Shown in pieces: positions 6,332 to 14,550 of a stretch of DNA of 16,937 nt (positions within the stretch are counted from its first letter, which is position 1; each line of letters opens with the position of its first letter). The stretch spans positions 1-16,937 of the forward strand of contig QFOL01000052.1 of NCBI GenBank assembly GCA_003241215.1, read 5' to 3'. The translations under genes were made by a program, and so were the position numbers. Origin of the DNA: Agrobacterium fabrum. Lineage in GTDB: Bacteria > Pseudomonadota > Alphaproteobacteria > Rhizobiales > Rhizobiaceae. The notes under the pieces are model-generated. The model had not been told where the DNA came from and made no database searches. It saw nothing but the letters and a program-made list of their open reading frames with translations.

Positions 6332-7629
6332 AGACCAAGCCTGTCCCGCATGCCATACCACCAGGCGCCGAGCACGGTCAGCGGCACGCGGAACGTCTTG
6401 CCGCCCGGGAACGGATAGTTCGGCAGGGAACTCCAGATATCGAAACGTTCGGCATGGCCGGCAACGGCCTCGCCCAATATCTTGCCGAGCAGATGCGTGG
6501 TCGTAACGCCATGACCGCTGTCGCCGTGCGAAAAATAGATATTGTCCGACAGCTTGCCCATATGCGGGATGCGCGTCAGGGTCAGTGCGAAGTTGCCGCT
6601 CCAGGCGAAGTCGATCCTGGTCTTTTCCAGTTGCGGAAAGGTCTTCAGCATGTTCGGACGGATCACACCCGTCAGGTCGGCCGGATCGCTGCCGCCATAA
6701 CCGATACCACCGCCATAAAGCAGACGGTTGTCTGAGGTCCGACGGTAATAATCGAGGATATAATTGGCATCCTCAACGCAATAATCGGCAGGCAGCAGAG
6801 CCTCGATCAGATCGACATCCAGCGGCTCCGTCGCCATGACCTGACTTGAGACCGGCATCATCCGGTCGCCGATTTCCGGTAGCAGCTTGCCGAGATAGGC
6901 ATTGCCGCAGACGAGAACATATTTCGCCTTCACGCTGCCTGTTGCCGTGCGCACAATGGGGTTTGCGCCCTGCTCCACCGCAATGACCCGCGAATTTTCA
7001 AAAATCCGCGCGCCGAGGCTTTCGGCCGCCGCCGCTTCCCCCTGCACCAGATTGAGCGGGTGGATGTGGCCGCCGAAACGGTCGATCATGCCGCCGGCAT
7101 AACGGTCGGTCTTCACATATTGGCCAACATCCGCCCTAGAGACCATTTCGAGGCCGCCATGGCCGTGTTTTTCCCAGTGGGCTTTGTGAGCCTCCATCTC
7201 GCGGATCTGTTTCGGCGTAAAGGCGGCAAAAAAGCCACCGTCGACGAGATCGCAATCGATATCGTATCTGGCGATGCGTTCGCGGATGATCGCACCGCCT
7301 TCCAGCGACATTTCACCGAGTTTCACCGCCTTTTCGTGTCCGTAACGGCCGGCAATGGTTTCGAGATCGCGGCTATAACCGTTGACGATCTGACCGCCAT
7401 TGCGCCCCGAAGCGCCGAAAGCGACCCGCACGCCTTCAAGAACGATGACGGAATAACCGCGTTCACTGAGTTCGAGGGCAGCGGAAATGCCGGTGAAGCC
7501 GCCGCCGATGATGCAGACATCAGCGTCCAGCGCACCTTCTAGCGTCGGCCGCACGGTTTTGACATTGGCGGAGGCCGCATACCATGACGACGTATGGCCG
7601 GGATTGGGAATGTTCGTTACCTCAGCCAT
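6328..7629 (-). CDS. puuB: Gamma-glutamylputrescine oxidase-like FAD oxidoreductase (PuuB)
   Basis: A 433-residue FAD-dependent amine oxidase very similar to E. coli PuuB along its whole length. Shared signatures include HTSSWYAASAN near the start, the FAD site GGGFTG (42-47), FGASGRNGGQ, SGGHIHPLNL-like FGGHIHPLNL, VEDANYILDYYRRT, GYSGHGVT-like GDSGHGVT and a C-terminus ending RDRLGL. PuuB oxidises gamma-glutamylputrescine to the gamma-glutamyl aldehyde. The true amine here could differ from putrescine. The ATG at 7629 is one base after the stop of the ligase gene, with AGGA eight bases before it (inside that gene), so the two are surely cotranscribed. The stop TAG overlaps the convergent gntK stop. 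Confidence 0.88.
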   Translation of the reverse strand: MAEVTNIPNPGHTSSWYAASANVKTVRPTLEGALDADVCIIGGGFTGISAALELSERGYSVIVLEGVRVAFGASGRNGGQIVNGYSRDLETIAGRYGHEKAVKLGEMSLEGGAIIRERIARYDIDCDLVDGGFFAAFTPKQIREMEAHKAHWEKHGHGGLEMVSRADVGQYVKTDRYAGGMIDRFGGHIHPLNLVQGEAAAAESLGARIFENSRVIAVEQGANPIVRTATGSVKAKYVLVCGNAYLGKLLPEIGDRMMPVSSQVMATEPLDVDLIEALLPADYCVEDANYILDYYRRTSDNRLLYGGGIGYGGSDPADLTGVIRPNMLKTFPQLEKTRIDFAWSGNFALTLTRIPHMGKLSDNIYFSHGDSGHGVTTTHLLGKILGEAVAGHAERFDIWSSLPNYPFPGGKTFRVPLTVLGAWWYGMRDRLGL

Positions 7630-7630
7630 T

Positions 7631-8992
7631 TCACACCGTCCTGATATAGGCGTCATATTCGACGTCGGTTACACGCAGGGAAAATTCGGAGAGTTCCTGC
7701 TGCTTGCAGGCGGAAAACAGCGTGCGGTACTTCTGGCCGAGCGTCGCATAGGCAAAGCTGGACCGCGTGAAGCGCTGCAAAGCGTAGTCCCAGTTGGTGG
7801 GCAGCGGCTCATGATTGATGGCATGGCTGTCACCTGCAATCGCGCCGCCCGGCTGGCGCTTCTCCTTCATGCCGGCAAGCGCGGCGCTTAGGATCATCGC
7901 GACAACGAGATAGGGATTGGTATCGGCGCCGGCGACCCGGTGTTCGATGCGGGTGGCGGCCTTGCTGGCAACGATGACGCGCACCGCCGCGGAACGGTTG
8001 TCGATGCCCCACGAGGCATAGGTCGGCGCATGTTCGCTCGGCGTCAGGCGACGATAGGAATTGGCATGGGGAGCGAAGATCGCCATGCTTTCCCCCATGT
8101 TCTCCAACAGGCCGCCGACCGAATGCAACAGCGCATCCGAGGGGCCGTTCTCCCCGGCGTAGATGTTCCTGCCGTCCCTATCGAGAACGGAAAAATGCAC
8201 ATGCATGCCGTTGCCTGCCTGCAACCCGTAAGGCTTGGCCATGAAAGTGGCATCGAGATCATGCCGGCGCGCCACACCCTTGACGATGCGCTTCAGGAAG
8301 ACGGCAAAGTCGGCGGCCCGCAACGCGTCCGGCACGTGATTGAGGTTGATCTCATATTGCCCCGGCCCGTTTTCCCGCAGCGTCGTATCCGCAAGCACGC
8401 CCTGTGCGCGGCAGGCCGTGGCGATATCGTGGAAGACATCCTCGAAATCCTGCAATTCGGAAATCGACAGAACCTGCGTCTGGCCCGTATGCCAACGGCC
8501 CTCGCGGCTGTGCGGCGGACGGACGGGATCGAGCGCGGAACGGACGGGATCGATCAGGTAAAATTCGAGTTCGGTCGCCACGACGGGCGTGAGACCGGCT
8601 TTTTTATAGACGTTCAGAACCTGCGCCAGAACATGGCGCGGATCACCGTAGAAGCCGCTTCCATCCGGGTTTTTCATCGCCAGCAGAACCTGCGCCGTAG
8701 GACGGCCAAGCCATGTCACCCGCGACAGCGTGCCGGGAACGGGGAAGCAAAAACCGTCCGGGTCGCCCGTGCCTTCTGCAAGCCCCGCGGCGTGCACATC
8801 CCGGCCCCAGATATCGAGCGCGTAGACGGAGCGGGGGATCGCCATTCCCTTCTCAAGCACGTCGATTGCCCGTTCGCGCGGAATCCATTTGCCGCGCGGA
8901 ACACCGTTCGCGTCTATGACGAAAGCTTCGAGAATTTCGATATCGGGGTTATCGGCGAAAAATTTCTTTGCGTTCTCAATATCATCCATCAT
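7631..8992 (-). CDS. puuA: Gamma-glutamylputrescine synthetase-like ligase (glutamine synthetase family, PuuA)
   Basis: A 453-residue glutamine-synthetase-fold enzyme of the PuuA branch, expected to join glutamate to an amine with ATP. The N-terminal beta-Grasp part has DANGVPRGK (27-35). Catalytic-domain landmarks are ATELEFYLID (about 138-147), FMAKPYGLQAGNGMHVHFS (about 248-268) and RIEHRVAGADTNPYLV (about 345-360), all typical of the family. Length is near the 472 of E. coli PuuA and is not that of housekeeping GlnA. ATG codons at 8992 and 8989 are adjacent; neither has a strong ribosome site, and upstream in-frame codons up to 9124 look non-coding. It is followed after one base by the PuuB-like oxidase, which supports the pathway; the exact amine is unknown. 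Confidence 0.82.
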   Translation of the reverse strand: MMDDIENAKKFFADNPDIEILEAFVIDANGVPRGKWIPRERAIDVLEKGMAIPRSVYALDIWGRDVHAAGLAEGTGDPDGFCFPVPGTLSRVTWLGRPTAQVLLAMKNPDGSGFYGDPRHVLAQVLNVYKKAGLTPVVATELEFYLIDPVRSALDPVRPPHSREGRWHTGQTQVLSISELQDFEDVFHDIATACRAQGVLADTTLRENGPGQYEINLNHVPDALRAADFAVFLKRIVKGVARRHDLDATFMAKPYGLQAGNGMHVHFSVLDRDGRNIYAGENGPSDALLHSVGGLLENMGESMAIFAPHANSYRRLTPSEHAPTYASWGIDNRSAAVRVIVASKAATRIEHRVAGADTNPYLVVAMILSAALAGMKEKRQPGGAIAGDSHAINHEPLPTNWDYALQRFTRSSFAYATLGQKYRTLFSACKQQELSEFSLRVTDVEYDAYIRTV

Positions 8993-9033
8993 GCACCAGC
9001 AAGCCGTTTCCATCTCGTTCCATGCGCAGCGAG

Positions 9034-9047
9034 TTTCGCTAACGAAA
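9034..9047. promoter_or_regulatory. Inverted repeat TTTCG-CTAA-CGAAA upstream of the puuA-like gene
   Basis: A perfect 5-bp inverted repeat around four bases lies 41 bases before the start codon at 8992, a likely operator position. Its TTTCGCTAA half recurs with small changes upstream of two other genes in the window (10462-10470 and 14454-14462). Operator function is inference. The remainder of the 171-base gap (8993-9163) also holds the palindrome CATGGAACCATG (9114-9125); I see no clear terminator for the upstream gene. Confidence 0.35.
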
Positions 9048-9163
9048 ATCGTCCTGCTGCTGATAGATGAGAAACCGCGCCACCATGATGACGTTTGCCC
9101 CTTTTCCCCTGTGCATGGAACCATGTTACGTGGCCTGTCACAGGAAGGCCAGTGGATTCCGTT

Positions 9164-10411
9164 TCAGGGATTGAACCTTTCCGCGCGATAGGCGTCAATG
9201 GCGATGACCGGCGCTTCTCCCAACATGGTTTCCGCAAGCACGCGGCCAGTAATGGGTCCAAGCGTCAGACCGTGATGGGCATGCCCAAAGGCAAACCATA
9301 GTGTTTTATGACGCGGGGCCTTGCCGATGATCGGCATCATGTCCGGCGTGCAGGGTCGCGCGCCCATCCATGGTTCCGCGTCGAGCCGGCCACCAAGGGG
9401 GAAGACAGTGCGGGCCACCCGTTCCGCCCGCTCGATCTGCACGGGGGATTTCGGCGCATCGCGCTCGGCAAATTCCGCACCCGTCGTCAGGCGAATCCCC
9501 TTGCGCATCGGCGCCAGGAAATAACCGCGCTCGGCATCGATCAGCCAGTTGTTGAGCCTCGTTCCCTCCTGCGGCGCGTAATGCATGTGGTAACCGCGTT
9601 TCACGCCGAGCGGAAAGCGATAACCCAGCCTCTCCGTCACCGTATCCGCCCAGGGGCCCAGCGCCACGACGGCATGTTCCGCCTCGGCCGCACCGGTTTC
9701 GGTGCGCACCGTCCAGCCGCTTGTCGTCTGGCTGAGAGTGGAGGCGTCACCGCGGATAAAGGTTCCGCCGAGGCTTTCGAAAAGTTTGAGATAGGCCAGC
9801 GTCAGCGCATGCGGGTCGAGCACCGACCACGGGTCATTCCATTTCAGGCCGCCGACAAAATCCCGGCTGAGATGCGGTTCGGCCGCTGCCAGCTCTTCGG
9901 CATCGAGTCTGGTGTGGGAAATGCCGTGGTCCCGCGCCAGACGCTCGGCAAAGGCATAATCAGCGTCCCGCCTTGCGGCGGTCCTGTAGGCTTCCATCCA
10001 GCCATTTTTCACGATGAGATCGCCGGCCTTTGCTTCATCGATGAGGATGCTGTGTTCGGAGATCGAATGTTCGATGAGCGGCGCATAGGCGCGGGCGATC
10101 GCCGCGTGGCGCGTGGCTGCGGAATTATACCAGTAGCGGCCAAGAAAAGGCGCGATCTTCGGCAGGGCCGAGAGATGATAACGGGCATCGATGCTGTTGT
10201 TCAGGGAATAACGCAGCAGCAGCGCCAGATCCTGCGGGAAGGCGTAAGGCACGACGCCTTCTCTCTGGATCAGGCCGGCATTGCCGAAAGAGGTCTCCTC
10301 GCCCGGCCCGCGCCGGTCCACCAGCACCACCGACTTGCCCCTTCGGGCCAGTTGCAGGGCGGTGGAGACCCCGATGATCCCCGCCCCCAAAACGATCACA
10401 TCCGCTGCCAT
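9164..10411 (-). CDS. DadA-like FAD-dependent D-amino acid/amine dehydrogenase
   Basis: A 415-residue member of the DAO flavoprotein family. The dinucleotide site GAGIIG (9-14) ends the first strand and is followed by ALQLARRGKSVVLVDRR; the C-terminal FAD/substrate region has FAFGHAHHGLTLGPITGR (about 377-394). The stretch ETSFGNAGLIQREGVVPYAFP resembles D-amino acid dehydrogenase (DadA), which oxidises D-amino acids to keto acids, ammonia and reduced quinone. No alanine racemase is adjacent, so the substrate is not fixed. ATG at 10411 is favoured; a TTG at 10420 would add three residues. It lies on the same strand as, and upstream of, the puuA-puuB-like pair and downstream of yejF, with spacers of about 100-170 bases on both sides. 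Confidence 0.8.
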   Translation of the reverse strand: MAADVIVLGAGIIGVSTALQLARRGKSVVLVDRRGPGEETSFGNAGLIQREGVVPYAFPQDLALLLRYSLNNSIDARYHLSALPKIAPFLGRYWYNSAATRHAAIARAYAPLIEHSISEHSILIDEAKAGDLIVKNGWMEAYRTAARRDADYAFAERLARDHGISHTRLDAEELAAAEPHLSRDFVGGLKWNDPWSVLDPHALTLAYLKLFESLGGTFIRGDASTLSQTTSGWTVRTETGAAEAEHAVVALGPWADTVTERLGYRFPLGVKRGYHMHYAPQEGTRLNNWLIDAERGYFLAPMRKGIRLTTGAEFAERDAPKSPVQIERAERVARTVFPLGGRLDAEPWMGARPCTPDMMPIIGKAPRHKTLWFAFGHAHHGLTLGPITGRVLAETMLGEAPVIAIDAYRAERFNP

Positions 10412-10458
10412 GGCAATCAATCCGTTTCCGTGTCACGTGCCATGCAACATGGGTCGGC

Positions 10459-10491
10459 ATTTTTCGCGAAGCAACAGAAAAATCATTGCTT
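10459..10491. promoter_or_regulatory. Interleaved inverted repeats upstream of the dadA-like gene
   Basis: ATTTTTC (10459-10465) pairs with GAAAAAT (10477-10483), and overlapping it AAGCAA (10469-10474) pairs with TTGCTT (10486-10491); both have an 11-base spacer. The 8-bp palindrome TTCGCGAA (10463-10470) is inside. The site is 48-80 bases before the start at 10411, suited to an operator or to alternative RNA folds. A further palindrome CCATG-CAA-CATGG is at 10440-10452. Confidence 0.4.
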
Positions 10492-10511
10492 TAATGGAAA
10501 CGTGATGCGCC

Positions 10512-12152
10512 TTACTGGCTGACCGCTTTCGTTTCTACCGCCTCGATATGGAAGGCCGCCGCAAGAAGCGCTTTCGTATAGTCCTGCTGCGGGCTGGCGA
10601 AAACTTCCGCCGCCGGGCCGCTCTCCACCACCTTGCCGTGGCGCATGACGATCAGGTCATTGGCCAGCGCTTTTACCACCTTCAGGTCGTGGCTGATGAA
10701 GAGGTAGGCGAGCTCATGTTTTGCCTGGAGATCGCGCAGCAGATCGACCACCTGCGCCTGCACGCTCATGTCGAGTGCGGATGTCGGCTCGTCCAGCATG
10801 ACAAAGCGCGGCTTCAGCACCATGGCGCGCGCAATCGCGATGCGCTGGCGCTGGCCGCCGGAAAATTCATGCGGGTAGCGCCAGCGGGTGGCCGGATCGA
10901 GCCCGACCTCCTCCAGCGCCGTGGCAACACGCGTATCGCGCTCGTCGGCCGATAACGACCGCTCATGCACCTTCAGGCCCTCGGCGACGATTTCGCCCAC
11001 CGACATCCGCGGGCTGAGCGAACCATAGGGATCCTGGAACACCACCTGCAGCCGGTTCCTGAGCGGCTTCATCATCTCATAGGAATAGCTGTCAATTGAC
11101 TGGCCGATAAAGCTGATGCGGCCCTGCGAGGCGATCAGCCGCGAGAGAGCTAGACCGAGCGTCGTCTTGCCGGAGCCGGATTCGCCCACCACGCCGACCG
11201 TCTGGCCGGCGCGCAGGGTAATATCGATGCCGTCAACCGCCTTCACATGGTCGACCACCCGGCGCATCAGCCCGGCCTTGATCGGAAACCAGACCTTGAT
11301 GTCGTCGCCCTGCATGACCACCGGTTTGCCGGCATCGGAATGCGGCGGCTCGCCCTTCGGCTCCGCTGCCAGAAGATGACGCGTATAGGCGTGCTGCGGA
11401 TCGGTGAACACCTGCTCCACCGTGCCGGTTTCGACGATCTTGCCCTTGGTCATGACGCAGACGCGATCGGCAAATTTGCGGACGATGCCGAGATCGTGGG
11501 TGATGAACAACATGGACATGCCGTGCTGTCTTTTCAGATCGCCGAGCAGCTCGAGAATCTGCGCCTGCACGGTTACGTCCAGCGCCGTGGTCGGCTCATC
11601 GGCGATCAGCAGTTTCGGCCGGTTGGCGAGCGCCATGGCGATCATCACACGCTGGCGCTGGCCGCCGGACAATTCATGCGGATAGGCCTTCAGCCGCTTT
11701 TCCGGTTCGCGAATGCCGACCTGGCGCAAAAGCTCCAGCGTGCGCTCGCGCGCTGCAGCCCCGGTGATCGCCTGATGCAGTTCCAGGATTTCGCCGATCT
11801 GCCGCTCGATGGTGTGGAGCGGATTGAGCGAAGTCATCGGCTCCTGGAAGATCATGGTGATGTCGTTGCCGCGCACCGCGCGCAGCGCCCGCTCCGGCAG
11901 GGTCAGCATGTCCTTGCCATCGAACAGGATTTTTCCCGACGGGTGGCTGGCCGCCGGATAGGGCAGCAATTTGAGGATGGAATTCGCCGTCACCGACTTG
12001 CCCGAACCGGACTCGCCGACGAGGGCGACAACTTCGCCCGGCATCAGATCGAAGGACACATGATCAACGGCGACCGTGGTCGCACCACCCTGATGGAAGG
12101 CGACGGAGAGATCACGGACGGAGAGAAGCGGCTGGATAGTTGTTTCCGTCAT
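10512..12152 (-). CDS. yejF: YejF, double-domain ATPase of the Yej peptide importer
   Basis: A 546-residue fused ABC ATPase with two nucleotide-binding domains, a little longer than the 529 of E. coli YejF. Domain 1 has Walker A GESGSGKS (46-53) and signature LSGGQ (161-165); domain 2 has Walker A GESGSGKT (323-330) and signature FSGGQ (430-434). Both contain the oligopeptide-type Walker B ([12 protein letters not shown] and [12 protein letters not shown]). It powers uptake of peptides such as microcin C in enterobacteria; in Brucella and Sinorhizobium the system contributes to tolerance of antimicrobial peptides. The ATG at 12152 is preferred over the GTG at 12161, which overlaps the yejE stop. 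It is the last yej gene. Confidence 0.93.
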   Translation of the reverse strand: MTETTIQPLLSVRDLSVAFHQGGATTVAVDHVSFDLMPGEVVALVGESGSGKSVTANSILKLLPYPAASHPSGKILFDGKDMLTLPERALRAVRGNDITMIFQEPMTSLNPLHTIERQIGEILELHQAITGAAARERTLELLRQVGIREPEKRLKAYPHELSGGQRQRVMIAMALANRPKLLIADEPTTALDVTVQAQILELLGDLKRQHGMSMLFITHDLGIVRKFADRVCVMTKGKIVETGTVEQVFTDPQHAYTRHLLAAEPKGEPPHSDAGKPVVMQGDDIKVWFPIKAGLMRRVVDHVKAVDGIDITLRAGQTVGVVGESGSGKTTLGLALSRLIASQGRISFIGQSIDSYSYEMMKPLRNRLQVVFQDPYGSLSPRMSVGEIVAEGLKVHERSLSADERDTRVATALEEVGLDPATRWRYPHEFSGGQRQRIAIARAMVLKPRFVMLDEPTSALDMSVQAQVVDLLRDLQAKHELAYLFISHDLKVVKALANDLIVMRHGKVVESGPAAEVFASPQQDYTKALLAAAFHIEAVETKAVSQ

Positions 12153-12157
12153 GGCAA

Positions 12158-13303
12158 TCACCGGAACGTCTTGCGTGGATCGAAGGCGTCGCGAACGGCC
12201 TCGCCGATGAAGATCAGGAGCGACAGCATGATGGACATGGTGAAGAAGGCGGTGAGGCCGAGCCAGGGCGCCTGAAGGTTGTTCTTGCCCTGCGCAATCA
12301 TCTCACCCAGCGACGGCGATCCCGGCGGCATGCCGAAACCGAGAAAATCGAGCGAGGTGAGCGTCGTGATCGAACCCGAGAGGATGAAGGGCAGGAAGGT
12401 CAGCGTCGCTACCATGGCGTTGGGCAGAAGGTGGCGGAACATGATCGTCCAGTTACCCACGCCGAGCGCACGGGCGGCACGGACATATTCGAAGTTTCTG
12501 GCCCGCAGGAATTCCGCCCGCACGATGCCGACGAAGCCGACCCATGAAAAAAGCAGCATGATGCCGAGCAGCACGAAGAAGCCCGGCGGCAGGATGGCCG
12601 CGATGATGAGCAGGATGTAGAGCACTGGCATGGACGACCAGATTTCGATGAAACGCTGCAACAGCAGGTCGGTCCAACCGCCGAAATAACCCTGGATGGC
12701 GCCGGCGGTCACGCCGACGAGGGCCGAGGCGATCGTCAGCGTCAGGCCGAAAAGCACGGAGATGCGGAAACCGTAGATCATCCGCGCCGTGACGTCGCGC
12801 GCCTGATTGTCGGTTCCGAGCCAGTTGAGATTGCCCAGCGTACAGCCGGGGTCGGCATTACCCTGAGGATAGGCCGAGCACCGCTCCTTTTCATCCATCA
12901 GCCAGAAGGGCGCCGTGGGCGCCGAATGGGGAATATTGGAATTCACCGTCTGATAGGAATAGCGGATCGGCGGCCAGATCATCCAGCCATTGGCGTTGAT
13001 CTCATCCTGGATGAAGGAGGATTTGTAATCGGTCTGGGCAAGGAAGCCGCCGAATTTTTCTTCCGGATAATCGACCATGACCGGCACCAGAAGCTCGCCC
13101 TTGTAGGAGGCGAGAACGGGTTTGTCATTGGCGATGAATTCCGCCATCAGGCTCAGGAAAAACAGGATCAGGAACAGCCAGAAGGACCAGTAACCGCGGC
13201 GGTTCGCCTTGAAGTTCTGCCAGCGGCGTTTTGTCGTCGGCGAGAACCATGGGCGTTTCGGTTTTGCCAGCATGTCGGTGTCAGCGGGTTGGGCGAGCGT
13301 CAT
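12158..13303 (-). CDS. yejE: YejE, inner-membrane permease of the Yej peptide importer
   Basis: A 381-residue DppC/YejE-type permease. A cytoplasmic N-terminus (about 1-30) leads to helix 1 (RGYWSFWLFLILFFLSLMA), followed by a long periplasmic segment that includes two cysteines (ERCSAYPQGNADPGCTLGN) and then the five-helix transport domain. The EAA-like loop FEYVRAARALGVGNW is near residues 268-282. The ATG at 13303 shares one base with the yejB stop (TGATG), and GGAGG stands nine bases upstream; the longer open frame to 13345 lies in yejB. The N-terminal extension makes it about 40 residues longer than E. coli YejE (341). Its stop lies five bases before the yejF start. Confidence 0.92.
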   Translation of the reverse strand: MTLAQPADTDMLAKPKRPWFSPTTKRRWQNFKANRRGYWSFWLFLILFFLSLMAEFIANDKPVLASYKGELLVPVMVDYPEEKFGGFLAQTDYKSSFIQDEINANGWMIWPPIRYSYQTVNSNIPHSAPTAPFWLMDEKERCSAYPQGNADPGCTLGNLNWLGTDNQARDVTARMIYGFRISVLFGLTLTIASALVGVTAGAIQGYFGGWTDLLLQRFIEIWSSMPVLYILLIIAAILPPGFFVLLGIMLLFSWVGFVGIVRAEFLRARNFEYVRAARALGVGNWTIMFRHLLPNAMVATLTFLPFILSGSITTLTSLDFLGFGMPPGSPSLGEMIAQGKNNLQAPWLGLTAFFTMSIMLSLLIFIGEAVRDAFDPRKTFR

Positions 13304-14397
13304 CACACGTCCCTCCGCTCGAAATCGATGCGCGGATCGATCCACGTATAGATGAGATCGGAGAGAAGGCCGACGACGAGGCCCATCAGGGAGAAGATGA
13401 AGAGCGTGCCGAAGACGATCGGATAGTCACGGTTGACGACCGAGAGATAACCGAGGCGGCCGAGGCCATCCAGCGAGAAAATATTCTCGATCAGCAGCGA
13501 GCCGGTGAAGAAGGCCGAAATGAAGGCCCCCGGAAAACCGGCGATCACGATCAGCATCGCGTTGCGGAAGACATGGCCATACAAAACCTTGCGTTCGGTA
13601 AGGCCCTTGGCGCGGGCGGTGATGACATATTGCTTCTTGATCTCATCGATGAAGGAGTTCTTGGTCAGCAGCGTCGTTGTCGCAAAGGCCGAAAGCGACA
13701 GCGCGATCAGCGGCAGGGTCAGGTGCCAGAAATAGTCGATGATCTTCTGCCACCAGTTCAGCTGGTCAAAATTATCCGACACCAGACCCCGCAGGGGAAA
13801 CCAGTCGAAGAAGGAGCCGCCGGCGAAAAGCACGATGAGCAGGATACCGAACAGGAAGCTCGGCACGGCATAACCGATGATGATGATGCCCGATGTCCAG
13901 ACATCGAAGGTCGAACCGTCGGAAACCGCCTTCTTGATGCCGAGCGGAATGGAGATGATGTAGGAGATGATCAGGATCCAGAAGCCGAGCGAGGCGGACA
14001 CCGGCAGCTTGTCGATGATGAGATCGATGACGGAGGAATTGCGGAAGAAGCTGTCGCCGAAATCGAAGCGGATGTAATTCCACATCATTTCCAGAAAGCG
14101 GGTCAGCGGCGGCTTGTCGAAACCAAACTGTTTCTCAAGCTTGGCGATCAGTTCCGGATCGAGACCCTGTGCGCCGCGATATTTCGAGCCGCTTTCATCG
14201 AAACCGCCGGACTGGCCGAGAAGATCGCCACCGCCTGACAGCCGGTCGGAGGCGCTGTCACCTTGGCCGGTCAGCTGCGCCACAACCTGTTCCACCGGCC
14301 CGCCCGGTGCGAACTGGATGACAAGAAACGAAATGCCCATGATGCCGATGATGGTCGGGATCATCAGCGCCAGACGCCTGAGAATATAGGCGCCCAT
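13303..14397 (-). CDS. yejB: YejB, inner-membrane permease of the Yej peptide importer
   Basis: A 364-residue DppB/YejB-type permease, the same length as the E. coli protein and with the same beginning (MGAYILRRL, then [13 protein letters not shown]). After the first helix a long hydrophilic periplasmic loop (about 40-115, Gly/Ser-rich with [11 protein letters not shown]) precedes the transport domain. The EAA loop [20 protein letters not shown] lies near residues 253-272. AGAGG is four bases before the ATG at 14397. It overlaps yejE by one base, and pairs with YejE to form the channel. A structured 139-base gap separates it from yejA. Confidence 0.93.
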   Translation of the reverse strand: MGAYILRRLALMIPTIIGIMGISFLVIQFAPGGPVEQVVAQLTGQGDSASDRLSGGGDLLGQSGGFDESGSKYRGAQGLDPELIAKLEKQFGFDKPPLTRFLEMMWNYIRFDFGDSFFRNSSVIDLIIDKLPVSASLGFWILIISYIISIPLGIKKAVSDGSTFDVWTSGIIIIGYAVPSFLFGILLIVLFAGGSFFDWFPLRGLVSDNFDQLNWWQKIIDYFWHLTLPLIALSLSAFATTTLLTKNSFIDEIKKQYVITARAKGLTERKVLYGHVFRNAMLIVIAGFPGAFISAFFTGSLLIENIFSLDGLGRLGYLSVVNRDYPIVFGTLFIFSLMGLVVGLLSDLIYTWIDPRIDFERRDV

Positions 14398-14453
14398 CAG
14401 CCTCTGCCCCCGGCCGTTGCGTTAGCGGTTTTCGTTTCAGTCAAACCCGGTCC

Positions 14454-14462
14454 TTTCGTGAA
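14454..14462. promoter_or_regulatory. TTTCGTGAA element in the yejA-yejB gap
   Basis: It lies within the palindrome CTTTC-GT-GAAAG (14453-14464), 56 bases before the yejB start. It matches the TTTCGYKAA pattern found before the dadA-like and puuA-like genes. A shared regulator or an internal yejB promoter are possibilities, unproven. Confidence 0.25.
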
Positions 14463-14527
14463 AGCGCCCTGCGCGCGCCAAGCGATTCGTCTCGCCCTAT
14501 GTGAATCAAGCCTTAGCCGCGAAAGCA

Positions 14528-14550
14528 AGGCCGGCGTCAGTTTCCGGCCT
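14528..14550 (-). repeat. Hairpin across the yejA stop codon
   Basis: AGGCCGG (14528-14534) and CCGGCCT (14544-14550) form a 7-bp stem with a nine-base loop that contains the yejA TGA (14537-14539). Downstream on the minus strand comes a short TTGCTTTCG, not a true T-run, so this is at most a leaky terminator or a 3'-end protecting structure that favours binding-protein expression over the permeases. Confidence 0.45.

Noticed and set aside
7940..9070. 376-codon plus-strand open frame opposite the puuA-like gene
   Set aside because: It is antisense to a well-recognised gene, has no family resemblance that I can see, and is typical of GC-rich third-position shadows.
9308..10522. 404-codon plus-strand open frame opposite the dadA-like gene
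   Set aside because: Same reason: Arg/His/Gly-rich antisense shadow over a clear flavoprotein gene.
11247..12275. 342-codon plus-strand open frame opposite yejF
   Set aside because: Antisense to a double ABC ATPase whose motifs are intact; no independent coding evidence.
13231..14238. 335-codon plus-strand open frame opposite yejB
   Set aside because: Highly charged, low-complexity antisense translation of a membrane-protein gene, a known artefact.
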